Positions 17,400 through 26,283 of a stretch of DNA of 62,564 nucleotides are shown piece after piece. The notes beneath the pieces were generated by a model. It worked only from the letters and a program-made list of their open reading frames with translations. It had not been told where the DNA came from and ran no database searches. Where the stretch lies: positions 1 to 62,564 of the forward strand of contig JBICIE010000010.1 of assembly GCA_043101635.1 (NCBI GenBank), in the 5' to 3' direction. The position numbers and the translations under genes are program-made. The DNA is from CAYMJK01 sp043101635. GTDB lineage: Bacteria; Planctomycetota; Phycisphaerae; Phycisphaerales; UBA1924. The first letter of the stretch is position 1. Each line of letters opens with the position of its first letter.

Positions 17400-17428
17400 A
17401 CGATAGCCCATCATTGACCTGACATCAA
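17400..17428 (-). promoter_or_regulatory. Candidate sigma-70 promoter upstream of lexA
   Basis: On the minus strand TTGATG (17428-17423) is followed after 17 bases by TATCGT (17405-17400). It lies in an unusually AT-rich stretch (about 17320-17530) between dprA and the lexA side, the only such island nearby. Two GAAC/GTTC inverted repeats lie downstream: GAAC-9-GTTC at 17329-17345 and CGAAC-8-GTTCG at 17233-17250. These could be operator half-sites, but no binding is shown. Confidence 0.4.
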
Positions 17429-17546
17429 GGAAAAATGCCATACAAAATCCGTCCAACGTGCAGACAGAACCCAACCACCTGCACGCCAAGCACTTACCGC
17501 CCAGAAACCGATCAAATTCCACGCCGGCCCCCGAAATCGGGACCGC

Positions 17547-18689
17547 TCACCCGCCCCGCCGGTGGATCATCGCGCCCTGGCGGCGCACCCGTCCAGTGAT
17601 CTCCAGCACCGTCAGGCTGGCCAGCAGGCTGGCCGCCGTCCGTCCCGTGCGGGCCGCGAGGTCGTCGATGGACATCGGCCCGTCCAGCGCCGCCAGCAGC
17701 TCCCCCTCCGGCCCGGTCGCAGATGCCGGGCCCGGGTTGGCGTAGCGGTCGGCAAACGTGCCCGCGTGGCTGTGGCGGGCAGACGTCTCGAGGATCTCGA
17801 GCACATCTGCGGGTGACGTCACGAGATGCGCCCCCGCCTTGAGCATCTCCAGTGAGCCCTCGCTCGCCGCCGAGTCGACCCGCCCGGGTACGACCATTAC
17901 CTCGCGATTCTGCTCGTCGGTGGCGCGCCGGGCGGTGATCAGGGCCCCCGATTTGCGGCCCGCCTCGATCACCAGCGTCCCCAGGGCCAGCCCCGAGATG
18001 ATCCGGTTGCGAGCCGGGAAGTTCTTGGCCTCCGGCGCCGTCCGCATCGGCAGTTCGGAAACCAGGCAGCCGCGCTGCGTCATGGCGGCGAACAGATCAA
18101 CGTTGTCCTCCGGGTAGACCATCGAAAGCCCGCAGCCGAGAACGGCGACCGTCACCCCCCCGCTGCGCAGCGCGCCGCGGTGTGCCGCGGTATCGATGCC
18201 ACGGGCGCCGCCGGAGACCACCGGCAGCCCGGCCCGCGCCAGGCCGCCGGCGAACCGCTCGGCCTGCTCGATCCCGTAGGCGGTGCAGCGGCGCGAGCCG
18301 ACGATGGCGACCGGGTAGCTGCCGGCCGCGACGGCGTCGATACTGCCGCGCACGTAGAGGATCGGCGGCGGCGCCGGAATCTCCGCCAGCAGCGGCGGGT
18401 AGCGTTCGGTCCCGATCGCGACGGCGCTGACGTCGAAGCGGTCCATCAGTTCCAGCTCGTGCTCCAGGGCTGCGCCGGAGGCGCCGACGCCGACCGCGAT
18501 GGCCCGGGCCAGCTCCTCCCCGAGGCCGCGGATCCGCTGGAGGGCCTGCGGCGAGGCGCGCAGCACGGCCCCCGGCTCCTGGAAATGCTCGACCAGCCGG
18601 GCAATCCGGACCGGACCCAGCCCGGGAATCAGGGTCAGGCGGAGCAGGTCGCGCGTGCGATCGTCGAGCGGGGGCATACCGAACATCAT
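17547..18689 (-). CDS. dprA: DNA-processing protein DprA
   Basis: 380 residues. DprA binds incoming single-stranded DNA and loads RecA during natural transformation. An N-terminal helix-hairpin-helix-like segment (about 10-70, LIPGLGPVRIARLVEHF) is followed by the Rossmann-like DprA domain with VAIVGSRRCTAYG, VVSGGARGIDTAAHRGAL, FPARNRIISGLA and VVPGRVDS, all hallmark motifs. A C-terminal winged-helix (DML1-like) domain follows from about 315 (ELLAALDGPMSIDDLAARTG). Full length and intact. The ATG at 18686 (MFGMPP) is an alternative to 18689. Confidence 0.95.
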   Translation of the reverse strand: MMFGMPPLDDRTRDLLRLTLIPGLGPVRIARLVEHFQEPGAVLRASPQALQRIRGLGEELARAIAVGVGASGAALEHELELMDRFDVSAVAIGTERYPPLLAEIPAPPPILYVRGSIDAVAAGSYPVAIVGSRRCTAYGIEQAERFAGGLARAGLPVVSGGARGIDTAAHRGALRSGGVTVAVLGCGLSMVYPEDNVDLFAAMTQRGCLVSELPMRTAPEAKNFPARNRIISGLALGTLVIEAGRKSGALITARRATDEQNREVMVVPGRVDSAASEGSLEMLKAGAHLVTSPADVLEILETSARHSHAGTFADRYANPGPASATGPEGELLAALDGPMSIDDLAARTGRTAASLLASLTVLEITGRVRRQGAMIHRRGG

Positions 18690-18854
18690 ACATACTTTCC
18701 GGTGGCGCGCCCAGCCCGGGGGAGCCGCCGATGAAACCCCATCGGGTCAGTTGACAGCCCGATGCGCAATGCTTGCCGCGGCCGGGCCCGGCGCGCCGAT
18801 GATCCTCCCAGCAGCGCCGCGGCGCTGTGGGCCGCAATGGAGGGCGCCCTGGCG

Positions 18855-20213
18855 ATGCGATGCTCTGACATCACCCGGACCACCAGGCGCATCATCGCGC
18901 ACGAGCTTGCTCCGCGCACACGGATCGTCTGGCTCGGGGCGCTGTGCGCCGCCGTGCTGGTGACGACCGTCGCCTGCGAGCTTGCCGACTGGCAGACCGC
19001 CTATCGCTCCCCGGCGCCGGTCCCGATCCTCAGCGAGCCGAACATGCGCGTGCGGGTCCGTCGCGCCCTGGAGCAGGCCGAGATCAGCGGCGCCCGGCGG
19101 ATCATGCTCGTCGCCGGAGAGCAGCGGGCACTGCTGAACGCGCCGGTGGTCGCTACGGCAGCGGGCGGCGGCGTCACCTTCACCGACGCCATCGGCCAGC
19201 GCGTCACCGTCCCGGCGTCGCGCGACGCAGAACTCGTCCCCGCCGACCCTCGGGTGGGCCCCGCGCCGGAGCCGGCGCTGGAACTGGATGGCGCGCGATT
19301 TCCCGGGCGGCTGCGCTTCCTGGCAACCGGCCCGCGCCTGGATGTCATCAACCTCGTGCCGCTGGAGACGTACGTCGCCGGGGTGATCTCCAAGGAGTTG
19401 TACAGCTCGTGGCAGCTCGACGCCTACTGCGTTCAGGCCGTGACGGCCCGGTCCTACGCCCTGCACGAGCGGGCCCGGGCGATGGCGGAGGATCGCAGCT
19501 ACGACGTCGAGAACACCACCGCCGACCAGGTCTACGGCGGAGTCAACACCCTGGCGGTGGCCGAGCAGGCCACCGAGGAGACCCGCGGACACGTGATGCG
19601 CCGCCACGGTCAGATCCTGCGCACCTATTACAGCTCCACCTGCGGGGGGCGGGCCGCTTCGGCCGCGGACACCTGGCCGACCGGGCCGGGCTACGAGTTC
19701 AACCGGGTCGACTCGATCCAGGGCCATGACCGCCCGCACGCCTGCGACTTCTCGCCGCTGTACCGATGGGATGTGCTGCGCAGCAGCCACGATATCAACG
19801 AGCGGGTGCTGGGCTGGGCCCGTGCCACCAGCCAGGACGCCGGCGCGCCGCTCCGCGGCTTCACCGAGCTGCGCGCCATCGAGGTGGCGCGGCGCAACGC
19901 CACGGGGCGGCCCGCGGCGTACCGGCTCACGGACCGTTCCGGGCTGACCGCGACGATCAGCGCCGAGCAGCTTCGCCTGGCCCTCAATTACGCGACTCCG
20001 GCGTATCCGGCGCCGCAGCGCGAGTCGCTGGTGCGCAGCGGGGACATCGAGGTGATGTTCCGGCCCGGCGAGGTCTTCATCGCCGGGCGCGGCTTCGGGC
20101 ACGGGGTCGGCATGTGCCAGTTCTGCGCCGAGGGCTTCGCCCGCCGGGGCATGGACTGGCGCCGGATGCTGACGATGTTCTACCCGCGGGCCGAGATCGA
20201 GCGGCTGTACTGA
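18855..20213 (+). CDS. SpoIID/LytB-domain protein
   Basis: About 452 residues. SpoIID-family enzymes cleave glycan strands of denuded peptidoglycan. A hydrophobic segment near residues 24-44 (IVWLGALCAAVLVTTVACEL) is a signal anchor or a weak lipobox. The SpoIID domain follows from about 170: PLETYVAGVISKELYSSWQLDAYCVQAVTARSYAL, then TTADQVYGG, ILRTYYSSTCGGRAASAADTW and, near the end, GFGHGVGMCQFCAEGFARRG. The catalytic Glu of SpoIID (in the VISKE stretch) is kept. I prefer the ATG at 18855 because GGAGGG lies ten bases upstream; an ATG at 18837 adds six residues. The cysteine-rich GHGVGMCQFCAEG is a slight variant of the usual GHGVGMSQ.GA. Confidence 0.85.
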   Translation: MRCSDITRTTRRIIAHELAPRTRIVWLGALCAAVLVTTVACELADWQTAYRSPAPVPILSEPNMRVRVRRALEQAEISGARRIMLVAGEQRALLNAPVVATAAGGGVTFTDAIGQRVTVPASRDAELVPADPRVGPAPEPALELDGARFPGRLRFLATGPRLDVINLVPLETYVAGVISKELYSSWQLDAYCVQAVTARSYALHERARAMAEDRSYDVENTTADQVYGGVNTLAVAEQATEETRGHVMRRHGQILRTYYSSTCGGRAASAADTWPTGPGYEFNRVDSIQGHDRPHACDFSPLYRWDVLRSSHDINERVLGWARATSQDAGAPLRGFTELRAIEVARRNATGRPAAYRLTDRSGLTATISAEQLRLALNYATPAYPAPQRESLVRSGDIEVMFRPGEVFIAGRGFGHGVGMCQFCAEGFARRGMDWRRMLTMFYPRAEIERLY

Positions 20214-20256
20214 CCGTTCACATCGTCGGCCCCCGGGGCGCAGGGCCCGGCGGAAC

Positions 20257-22005
20257 TCAGGCCTGCTCCATCTTCGCAAGCTCGGCTTCGACCCGGTCGA
20301 CGAGGCGGCCCATCATCTCGGGGCCGAAATCGAACCGCAGTCCCGCGGCCTCGAACAGCTCCGGCAGCGGGCGCGAGCCGCCGAGGGAGAGCGCCTGCAT
20401 GTAGCCGTCGACCGCCGCGGCCTCGCCCTGCTCCAGCCCGCGGATCCAGAGTTGCAGGGCGCCGAGCTGCGCGATGCCGTACTCGATGTAGTAGAACGCG
20501 TGGCTGAACAGGTGCAACTGGCGCTGCCACGCCCTCTGGCGCAGCGGCTCCAGCCCGCTCCAGTCGACGGCGTGGCCGAACCGGTCATCCAGTTCGAGCC
20601 ACCGGGCCGTGCGCTGCTCGCGCGTGTGCGCCGGATTGGCGTAGATCCAGTGCTGGAAGGCGTCGATGGTGGCGATCCACGGCAAAACGCCGACGGACTG
20701 CTCCAGGTGCTCGCTCTGGGCCCGGGCCAGCTTGGCCGGATCCTCGTAGAACGAGCCCGCCGCGCCCCAGTGGGGCATCGACAGCAGCTCCATGCCCATG
20801 GAGGCGACCTCGGCGAACTCGATCGGGCTGTGGCGGTAGTGCAGCAGCGGATCGCCCTCGCACAGCATGGAGTGGAAGGCGTGGCCGGCTTCGTGCACCA
20901 TGGTCTCGACATCGCGGTGGATGCCGGCGGCGTTCATGAAGATGAACGGCCGGCGGGACCGATCGCGCATGTACTGATAGCCGCCCGGGGCCTTGCCCTT
21001 GCGCGAGTCGAGATCCAGCAGCGCACCACCCTCGGCGCCGCGCGATGACGAGCCATCGCCGAGCCGCGTGAACATCTCCGCCAGGCGCGGATCCAGGGCC
21101 CCCATGGCCGCGTGCGTCTTGCTGACGAGTTCGACGCCGCCGCTGAACGGGCGCAGCGGCTCGCGCCCGAGTTCGTCGACCGCGAGGTCCCACGGACGCA
21201 GCGTCTGGACACCGAGCCGCTCGCGCCGCCGGGCATCGAGCCGGCGCATGAACGGCACGACGACCTGCTCACAGGCGTCGTGGAACTTCCGGCAGTCCTC
21301 CGGCGTGTAGTCGAACCTGTGCATGTGTTTGAAGGTGTAGCCGATGTAGTTCTCGAAGCCGGCGTTGCGGGCGACCTGATCGCGCAGTGCGATCATCCTG
21401 TCGTAGATGTCGTCGAGCTTGTCCGCGTCCCGGAGCCGCCGCTCCGATACCAGCCGCCACGCCTCCTCGCGGGTGGCGCGGTCGGTCGCCTGCTGAAAGA
21501 CGACCATCTGCGGCAGCGTCTTCTCCTCGCCCCGGAACTCGACGGTCATCGCGCCGGTGATCTCACTGTGCTGCTGGGCCAGCTTGGCAAGCTGCGTCTC
21601 CAGCGGCACGTTCTCCGGGCGGAATATCTCGACCTCGGCGGCGGTGTCGCGATCGAGCACCTCATAGCGATCCCGCGGCAGGTTGAAGCGCCGGGCCAGC
21701 TCGACCTGGCGCTGGTCCAGCTCGAAGAAGCGCGGCTTGAGCTTCGGCGGGATGGTCTCGATGAACGAGAGATAGGCCTGCGACTTGCCCTTGTCGCCGG
21801 TGTCGCAACTCATCGAGATGTAGAGGTTGGCCTGGGTCTCGCTGCAGGCCGCGGCCAGTTCGCCCCGGTCGATCAGCCACTGCTCCAGTTCGTCGGCGGT
21901 CTCGACGGGCCGGTCGCGCAGCTCGTCCAGCAGGGGCTCGATGTTCTCCCAGCGGGTGGCGTCGAGATCGGCGGGGATGAAATCGGTCGGGATGGAAACG
22001 GCCAT
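20257..22005 (-). CDS. pepF: M3-family oligoendopeptidase (PepF type)
   Basis: 582 residues, cytoplasmic. This zinc peptidase degrades short peptides. The N-terminal helical half (about 1-200) has the PepF layout (DELEQWLIDRGEL, AYLSFIETI, FRGEEKTLPQM), and the active site is HEAGH at 371-375 with the third zinc-ligand Glu in EFAEVASM (about 399). The C-terminal FSHAFYYIEYGIAQLGALQLW and GLRFDFGPEMM segments fit the family. It is transcribed toward the SpoIID gene (convergent). A terminator hairpin for the upstream operon lies between it and the gene at 22087. Confidence 0.92.
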   Translation of the reverse strand: MAVSIPTDFIPADLDATRWENIEPLLDELRDRPVETADELEQWLIDRGELAAACSETQANLYISMSCDTGDKGKSQAYLSFIETIPPKLKPRFFELDQRQVELARRFNLPRDRYEVLDRDTAAEVEIFRPENVPLETQLAKLAQQHSEITGAMTVEFRGEEKTLPQMVVFQQATDRATREEAWRLVSERRLRDADKLDDIYDRMIALRDQVARNAGFENYIGYTFKHMHRFDYTPEDCRKFHDACEQVVVPFMRRLDARRRERLGVQTLRPWDLAVDELGREPLRPFSGGVELVSKTHAAMGALDPRLAEMFTRLGDGSSSRGAEGGALLDLDSRKGKAPGGYQYMRDRSRRPFIFMNAAGIHRDVETMVHEAGHAFHSMLCEGDPLLHYRHSPIEFAEVASMGMELLSMPHWGAAGSFYEDPAKLARAQSEHLEQSVGVLPWIATIDAFQHWIYANPAHTREQRTARWLELDDRFGHAVDWSGLEPLRQRAWQRQLHLFSHAFYYIEYGIAQLGALQLWIRGLEQGEAAAVDGYMQALSLGGSRPLPELFEAAGLRFDFGPEMMGRLVDRVEAELAKMEQA

Positions 22006-22040
22006 GGGTTCTCCTTCCGGGAGGCCATGGTAGGGCGCAC

Positions 22041-22068
22041 AAAAAAGGCCCCGCCGCGCGGCGGGGCC
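22041..22068 (-). terminator. Intrinsic terminator for the SDH-like operon
   Basis: A perfect 22-base palindrome, GGCCCCGCCGC/GCGGCGGGGCC (22047-22068), is followed on the minus strand by six T (22046-22041). It ends transcripts of the gene at 22087-23397 about 20 bases past its stop, and separates that operon from the downstream peptidase gene. Confidence 0.92.
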
Positions 22069-22086
22069 CTGATCGGTCAGTCGAAT

Positions 22087-23397
22087 TCAGCGCATCAGGT
22101 CGCGCAGCAGCTTCTCCTGCTGCTCGACCCACTCGGGGAAGTCCTCGGGGTACATCCCGAGCTGGAACAGCGCCATGTTGGGGTTGTTGTCCACCATCTT
22201 GACGATCTTGTTCAGCTCGCGCCGGGCCCGGCCGACGAAGGCCCCGCGGTCCTCCCGCGGCGTGGCCTGGGCGATCGCGATGGCCTGCTGATACGTGGTG
22301 AAGTACTGGCCGAGGTTGGCGGCGTCGCGGGCGGTGCGATCGCGGAAGTCGCGCATGTACTGCTCGGCCCGGCACACGGGGTAGTCCACGCCGTCGACCC
22401 ACTCGCCGACCCAGACCACCTCGGTCAGGCCCATGGCCTCGGCCAACTGGTCGAGCGTGTCGGCGGTGCCCTTGGAGAACCCGCAGGCTTCCGCAGTCTT
22501 GCTGGTGAAGGTGAGGATGCGATCCTCGGTATTGAGCACGTGCTCGCCCTCGGTGTTCTGGTAGAAGGTGACGTTGCCGGTGGCGGGGTCCTTGTCGTAC
22601 GACAGCGGGGCGCCGCCCTCGCGCAGGTCGTCGGTCACCTGCATGGCGAGCATGATCTGCGGGTCGTACCCGCCCCGCGCCGAGATCTTCTCCATCATGT
22701 AGACGACCTCTTCCAGCTCCCGTCCCTTGACGGCCTGGAGGGCGCCGAACCAGCCGGTGCACGCGCCGTAGCTGCCGCGGCTCATGAAGTAGTGCTCTTC
22801 CACGCAGTGGGCCGTCATCGCGGCGGCGCTGATGGCGTACTCGATCCACGTCACGACGCGGAACTTCGGCTTCAGCTCCTCATGGATGACATCCGACAGC
22901 CGCTGGATCTCCAGCAGCGCGCCGCCGCCGGAGTTGATCCGCAGCACGACGGTGTCCACGCCCTCCGCTTCCAGCAGCGGGATGCAGTTGCGCAGCGAAT
23001 CGGCCGTCATGTACAGGCCCACCATGTTCTTGTCGCCGCCCTCGCCGAGGCTGATCACCGCGGCCCGGTTGGCGCCGGTGAAGTCGCGCTTCTGCGGGTC
23101 GGCCTTGCGATCGGTCGCGGCGCGCGGCCTCTCGGCCGGAGGCGGCTCGGCGGCGCCCTCCGTGTCGCGCTCGATCGACAGGACCTGCGTGCTCGAGTAG
23201 AACTGTGTCTGCTCCACGCCCGACACGAGCGACTTGATCCAGACGCTCCCGTCGAGCTCGCGGATGATCTCGCCCTCGATCACCTTGCCGTCGCGCAACG
23301 TGACCTTGTCGGCCTGGGCAAACGGCGCCAGCAGCGCCGCGCAGACCAGCACGGCAAGTGCGCCGGCGAAACGTCGCATGGGGGCTCTGATGTTCAT
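22087..23397 (-). CDS. ClpP/SDH-fold protein with N-terminal Sm-like domain (catalytic Ser kept)
   Basis: 436 residues with a signal peptide (about 1-29, GALAVLVCAALLAPFAQA). Residues 30-78 form a small beta domain (KVTLRDGKVIEGEI) of the Sm/RNA-binding-like kind seen in planctomycete envelope proteins. A ClpP/crotonase-fold domain follows: VDTVVLRINSGGGALLEI (about 147-164), then the nucleophile region EYAISAAAMTAH with S190, and MSRGSYGACTGW (205-216). This pattern matches the membrane or periplasmic serine peptidases related to SppA and NfeD. The ATG at 23397 has GGAG six bases upstream; a GTG at 23400 adds one residue. It is the second gene of an operon, 36 bases after its paralogue. Confidence 0.8.
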   Translation of the reverse strand: MNIRAPMRRFAGALAVLVCAALLAPFAQADKVTLRDGKVIEGEIIRELDGSVWIKSLVSGVEQTQFYSSTQVLSIERDTEGAAEPPPAERPRAATDRKADPQKRDFTGANRAAVISLGEGGDKNMVGLYMTADSLRNCIPLLEAEGVDTVVLRINSGGGALLEIQRLSDVIHEELKPKFRVVTWIEYAISAAAMTAHCVEEHYFMSRGSYGACTGWFGALQAVKGRELEEVVYMMEKISARGGYDPQIMLAMQVTDDLREGGAPLSYDKDPATGNVTFYQNTEGEHVLNTEDRILTFTSKTAEACGFSKGTADTLDQLAEAMGLTEVVWVGEWVDGVDYPVCRAEQYMRDFRDRTARDAANLGQYFTTYQQAIAIAQATPREDRGAFVGRARRELNKIVKMVDNNPNMALFQLGMYPEDFPEWVEQQEKLLRDLMR

Positions 23398-23433
23398 CAC
23401 TGTCTCCAGGTGTCCTGCGGCCGGGCCGCTGAG

Positions 23434-24855
23434 TTACTTCTTGTCCGCAAGCTGCTCCAGCTTGAGCTGCTGGATCATCGTCTCGAGCTGCGCTTCGCTG
23501 GGATACCCGCCGCCAAGCGACTCCTTGTACTTGCGGATCAGCCGCTTCATCTGCTCCAGCAGGTTGATCTTCTGCCCGCGGGCCCGCCGGCGCTCGTCCC
23601 AGTCGCCGCCGACGGCGATGCCCGCCTGCTGCTGCCACAGTTCGCGGAGCTGGCGCTCGGCCCGGTCCACGCCGAGGGTCCATCCCTCCATGATCCGATC
23701 CGCGTTGCCGACGACCTCGGCGGTGCGCGACAGGCCGAGTTCGAACAGCAGGTCGTCCAGCGTGCTCACCGTGCCCTTCGAGACCCCGAGACGCTGGGCC
23801 AGATCGGCGTCGAGCGTCAGCCAGTCGTTGCCGCGCCCGCGGACCCGGTCGATGTCGGAGTCCTTGTTCTCGTCCTCCAGGCCGTTGTCGGTCAGCAGCA
23901 ACTCGCCCGGGTTCTCCGGCATGCGCTCGAAGTACTCCGGCTTGCCGCCCCGCATGCGGTACGACAGCACGTACTCGATGCGCGTCATCGCCTCGATCAG
24001 GCGCGGGTCGTACCCGTTCTCGATGGCGAAGCCCTTGGCGGTGACCAGGCGCAGCGAGATCTGCTTCTCGATGACGCCCCGGTCACCCTGGTTGCCGAAC
24101 ATCACGAAGATACCGCCCACGCCGCCCATCTTCCCCTGGGGCGTGAAGTAGATCGTGTCGGACAGGAACGGAATGAACGCCGCGCCGCCCATCGCCGTCT
24201 CGACCCACATCACCAGCTTCGGCGGATTCTTCCACTTGCGCAGATCCTCGCGCAGCAGCGGCGCGATCTCCTTGGTCCGGAAGAACCCGTCGAACTGACC
24301 CAGCACATCGTCGGGCAGTTCCTCGAAGCGGTTCTGCGGATTCGTCCAGTCGTTGTTGACCTTGACGATGAGGTAGTCGGTCTCCAGCCGCTCGGCCTCC
24401 CGGACCGCGTCGGCGATCGGCGTCTGCGTGATGTCGCGGGCAAACTCGCCCTTCAATTCCATCACGTACACCTTCTCCGTCCGGATGCCGGTGCGATCGA
24501 CCGGGTTGGCCGCGGGCTTGTCCGCCGCCACCGCGCCCTTGACCTCCTCGGCTTCGCCCTCGCCGTACTCCACCTTCAGCAGGTCGGCCTTCTGGTAGGT
24601 CATCTCGGCCCGGATGCCGGCGACATCCACCATCATCCGCACCTGCGTGTCGGTCTCCTCGAGGATTTCGCCCTCGACGATGCGCCCGTTCGTGAAGATG
24701 ATCCGGTCCTTGGCCGCGCTGGTCTCCAGCGCAATGACCGCGGCGCCGAGGCCGCCCGCGGCACGGATGATGTCGCCGCCGCCATGCTGGGCGAGCGCCG
24801 CCGGAGCGAGCAGGCCCAACATCCCCGCGACTACCGCAATTCGTGTCTTGATCAT
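23434..24855 (-). CDS. ClpP/SDH-fold paralogue, likely catalytically dead
   Basis: 473 residues; signal peptide about 1-22 (MLGLLAPAALAQ). The N-terminal module (RIIFTNGRIVEGEILEET, 51-68) mirrors that of the gene downstream, and the core also follows: DYLIVKVNNDWTNP stands where the active paralogue has VLRINSGGG, and VETAMGGAAFIPF (218-230) stands where the nucleophile segment ISAAAM would be. The Gly-rich oxyanion loop and the serine are both replaced, so it probably does not cleave peptides itself. It lies 36 bases ahead of its Ser-containing partner. A C-terminal charged coiled-coil stretch (about 415-470, LLEQMKRLIRKYKESL) follows. The ribosome site is GAGGTG. Confidence 0.78.
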   Translation of the reverse strand: MIKTRIAVVAGMLGLLAPAALAQHGGGDIIRAAGGLGAAVIALETSAAKDRIIFTNGRIVEGEILEETDTQVRMMVDVAGIRAEMTYQKADLLKVEYGEGEAEEVKGAVAADKPAANPVDRTGIRTEKVYVMELKGEFARDITQTPIADAVREAERLETDYLIVKVNNDWTNPQNRFEELPDDVLGQFDGFFRTKEIAPLLREDLRKWKNPPKLVMWVETAMGGAAFIPFLSDTIYFTPQGKMGGVGGIFVMFGNQGDRGVIEKQISLRLVTAKGFAIENGYDPRLIEAMTRIEYVLSYRMRGGKPEYFERMPENPGELLLTDNGLEDENKDSDIDRVRGRGNDWLTLDADLAQRLGVSKGTVSTLDDLLFELGLSRTAEVVGNADRIMEGWTLGVDRAERQLRELWQQQAGIAVGGDWDERRRARGQKINLLEQMKRLIRKYKESLGGGYPSEAQLETMIQQLKLEQLADKK

Positions 24856-24976
24856 CGGTCGCACCTCGCTGAACCGGCCTCGCCGGCGATTTCGTCCCGT
24901 GCCCTCGGGGGCCCTGCAACTACAGAATACGGCATGTGCCACGCCGCGGCAGGCCCTCTCCACAGATCCAAGGCCG

Positions 24977-26230
24977 TCAGGGCGAAGATTCCGCCCGGTT
25001 CTGTTCGACGCCCAGACGGGTCGCAAGTTCCATCGCCTCGGCCCGCGTGGCGACCCGATCTTCCAACTGCGCGTCGTACACCGCCTCCAGGATGCGCCCG
25101 AAGCGGGGCCCGGGGCGCCAGCCCGCCGCCACCAGATCGTCCCCGGTCAGCAGAGGAGGCGGCGCCAGCCCGGAAGTCGTACCTTTCAGATTCCGAACAT
25201 CATCGGCGATATGCGACGCCACCGCCCGCTCATCGTCCTCGCTGAGCAGTTCCACCGCCGGCAGGAAGCGGCTCGCCGCCGCCAGCCGCTTGCGCCATGC
25301 GACGCCCTCAGTCCGCCACCGATCGCGCAGCCTGAAGTAGCACGCCAGCGTGTCGCGCAGGTCGGCCCGCTCCTCGTTGCTCAGCAGCAGCCGCTGGCGC
25401 AGGTCGCCGACGCGCTGCTCCAGGTCGGCTTCCACCACCGCGCCGCGATCCAGCAGCCACGCCGCCAGCCCCTGGCCGAGATCCGCCGACCGCCCCAGCC
25501 GCCCCAGCCGCCCGCCGGAGCTGCGCCCCGACGCCCCCAGCACCGGCTCATCCAGACCGAGCTGCTCGACCAGACGCCCCGCCGCCTGCCGGCTGGAGTC
25601 GGCCATCATGCGCCTTATCTCATCGCCGATCCGCTCGCGGCTCACCCCGGCGAGCTCGGAGGCGTGGCGCATGATCGCATCCCGCGTCGCCGTGTCGATC
25701 GTGAACCCGAGCCGCGCCGCGAACCGCACCGCCCGCAGGGCCCGCAGATGGTCCTCCGCCAGGCGCTGCTCGGGATCGCCAACGGCCCGGATGATCCCGC
25801 CGGCGAGGTCCGCCTGGCCGCCGACATGGTCGATCACCCTGGCGGCGCCCTCCGCCAGTGGATCGAGGAACAGCGCGTTGATGGTGAAGTCGCGCCGCTG
25901 GGCGTCCGCCCGGGCGTCGCTGAAGGTCACGTGGTCGGGCCGGCGCCGGTCGCCGTAGGGGCCGTCGGAACGGAACGTCGCCACCTCGACCGTCACGCCG
26001 CGGCGCTTGACGAGCACCACCCCGAAGTGCGCCCCCACCGCCGCGGTCCGCTCGAAGAGGTCCTGGACGCGCTGCGGCGTGGCGTCGGTGGCGATGTCGA
26101 AGTCCGTCGGCTGCTGGCCCAGCAGCGCGTCGCGCACGCAGCCGCCGGCGAAGTAGGCGATGTGGCCGTGGGTCTGCAGCGTCCGGGCGACGTCGGTCGC
26201 GACCTTCTGCGCCAGGGCTGGATCCGCCAT
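24977..26230 (-). CDS. CCA-adding/poly(A) polymerase-type tRNA nucleotidyltransferase
   Basis: 417 residues, class II nucleotidyltransferase. The catalytic head is FAGGCVRDALLGQQPTDFDIATDATP, with the metal-binding carboxylates D43 and D45 (TDFDIA) and the following RRGVTVEVATFRSDGPYGDRRRPDHV and RRDFTINALFLDP. The neck is EDHLRALRAVRFAARLGFTID and ERIGDEIRRMM. The C-terminal 180 residues are helical, with an atypical Gly/Ser-rich linker (LGASGRSSGGRLGRLG). Since the tRNA genes in this window lack encoded CCA, an enzyme of this kind is needed, but class II members can also add A tails, and sequence alone does not settle which. Same strand as the SDH pair, 121 bases upstream of it. Confidence 0.87.
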   Translation of the reverse strand: MADPALAQKVATDVARTLQTHGHIAYFAGGCVRDALLGQQPTDFDIATDATPQRVQDLFERTAAVGAHFGVVLVKRRGVTVEVATFRSDGPYGDRRRPDHVTFSDARADAQRRDFTINALFLDPLAEGAARVIDHVGGQADLAGGIIRAVGDPEQRLAEDHLRALRAVRFAARLGFTIDTATRDAIMRHASELAGVSRERIGDEIRRMMADSSRQAAGRLVEQLGLDEPVLGASGRSSGGRLGRLGRSADLGQGLAAWLLDRGAVVEADLEQRVGDLRQRLLLSNEERADLRDTLACYFRLRDRWRTEGVAWRKRLAAASRFLPAVELLSEDDERAVASHIADDVRNLKGTTSGLAPPPLLTGDDLVAAGWRPGPRFGRILEAVYDAQLEDRVATRAEAMELATRLGVEQNRAESSP

Positions 26231-26283
26231 CAGGCCCACACCGAAGCGTAGAGGCCGCCCCGGGGACGATCCGATCCCTGCCG

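Noticed and set aside
21112..25245. Very long plus-strand open frame (about 1377 codons) across the peptidase and SDH genes
   Set aside because: It is antisense to several well-supported genes; its protein is Arg/Asp/His/Leu-rich with no domain pattern, as expected from GC-rich antisense reading.
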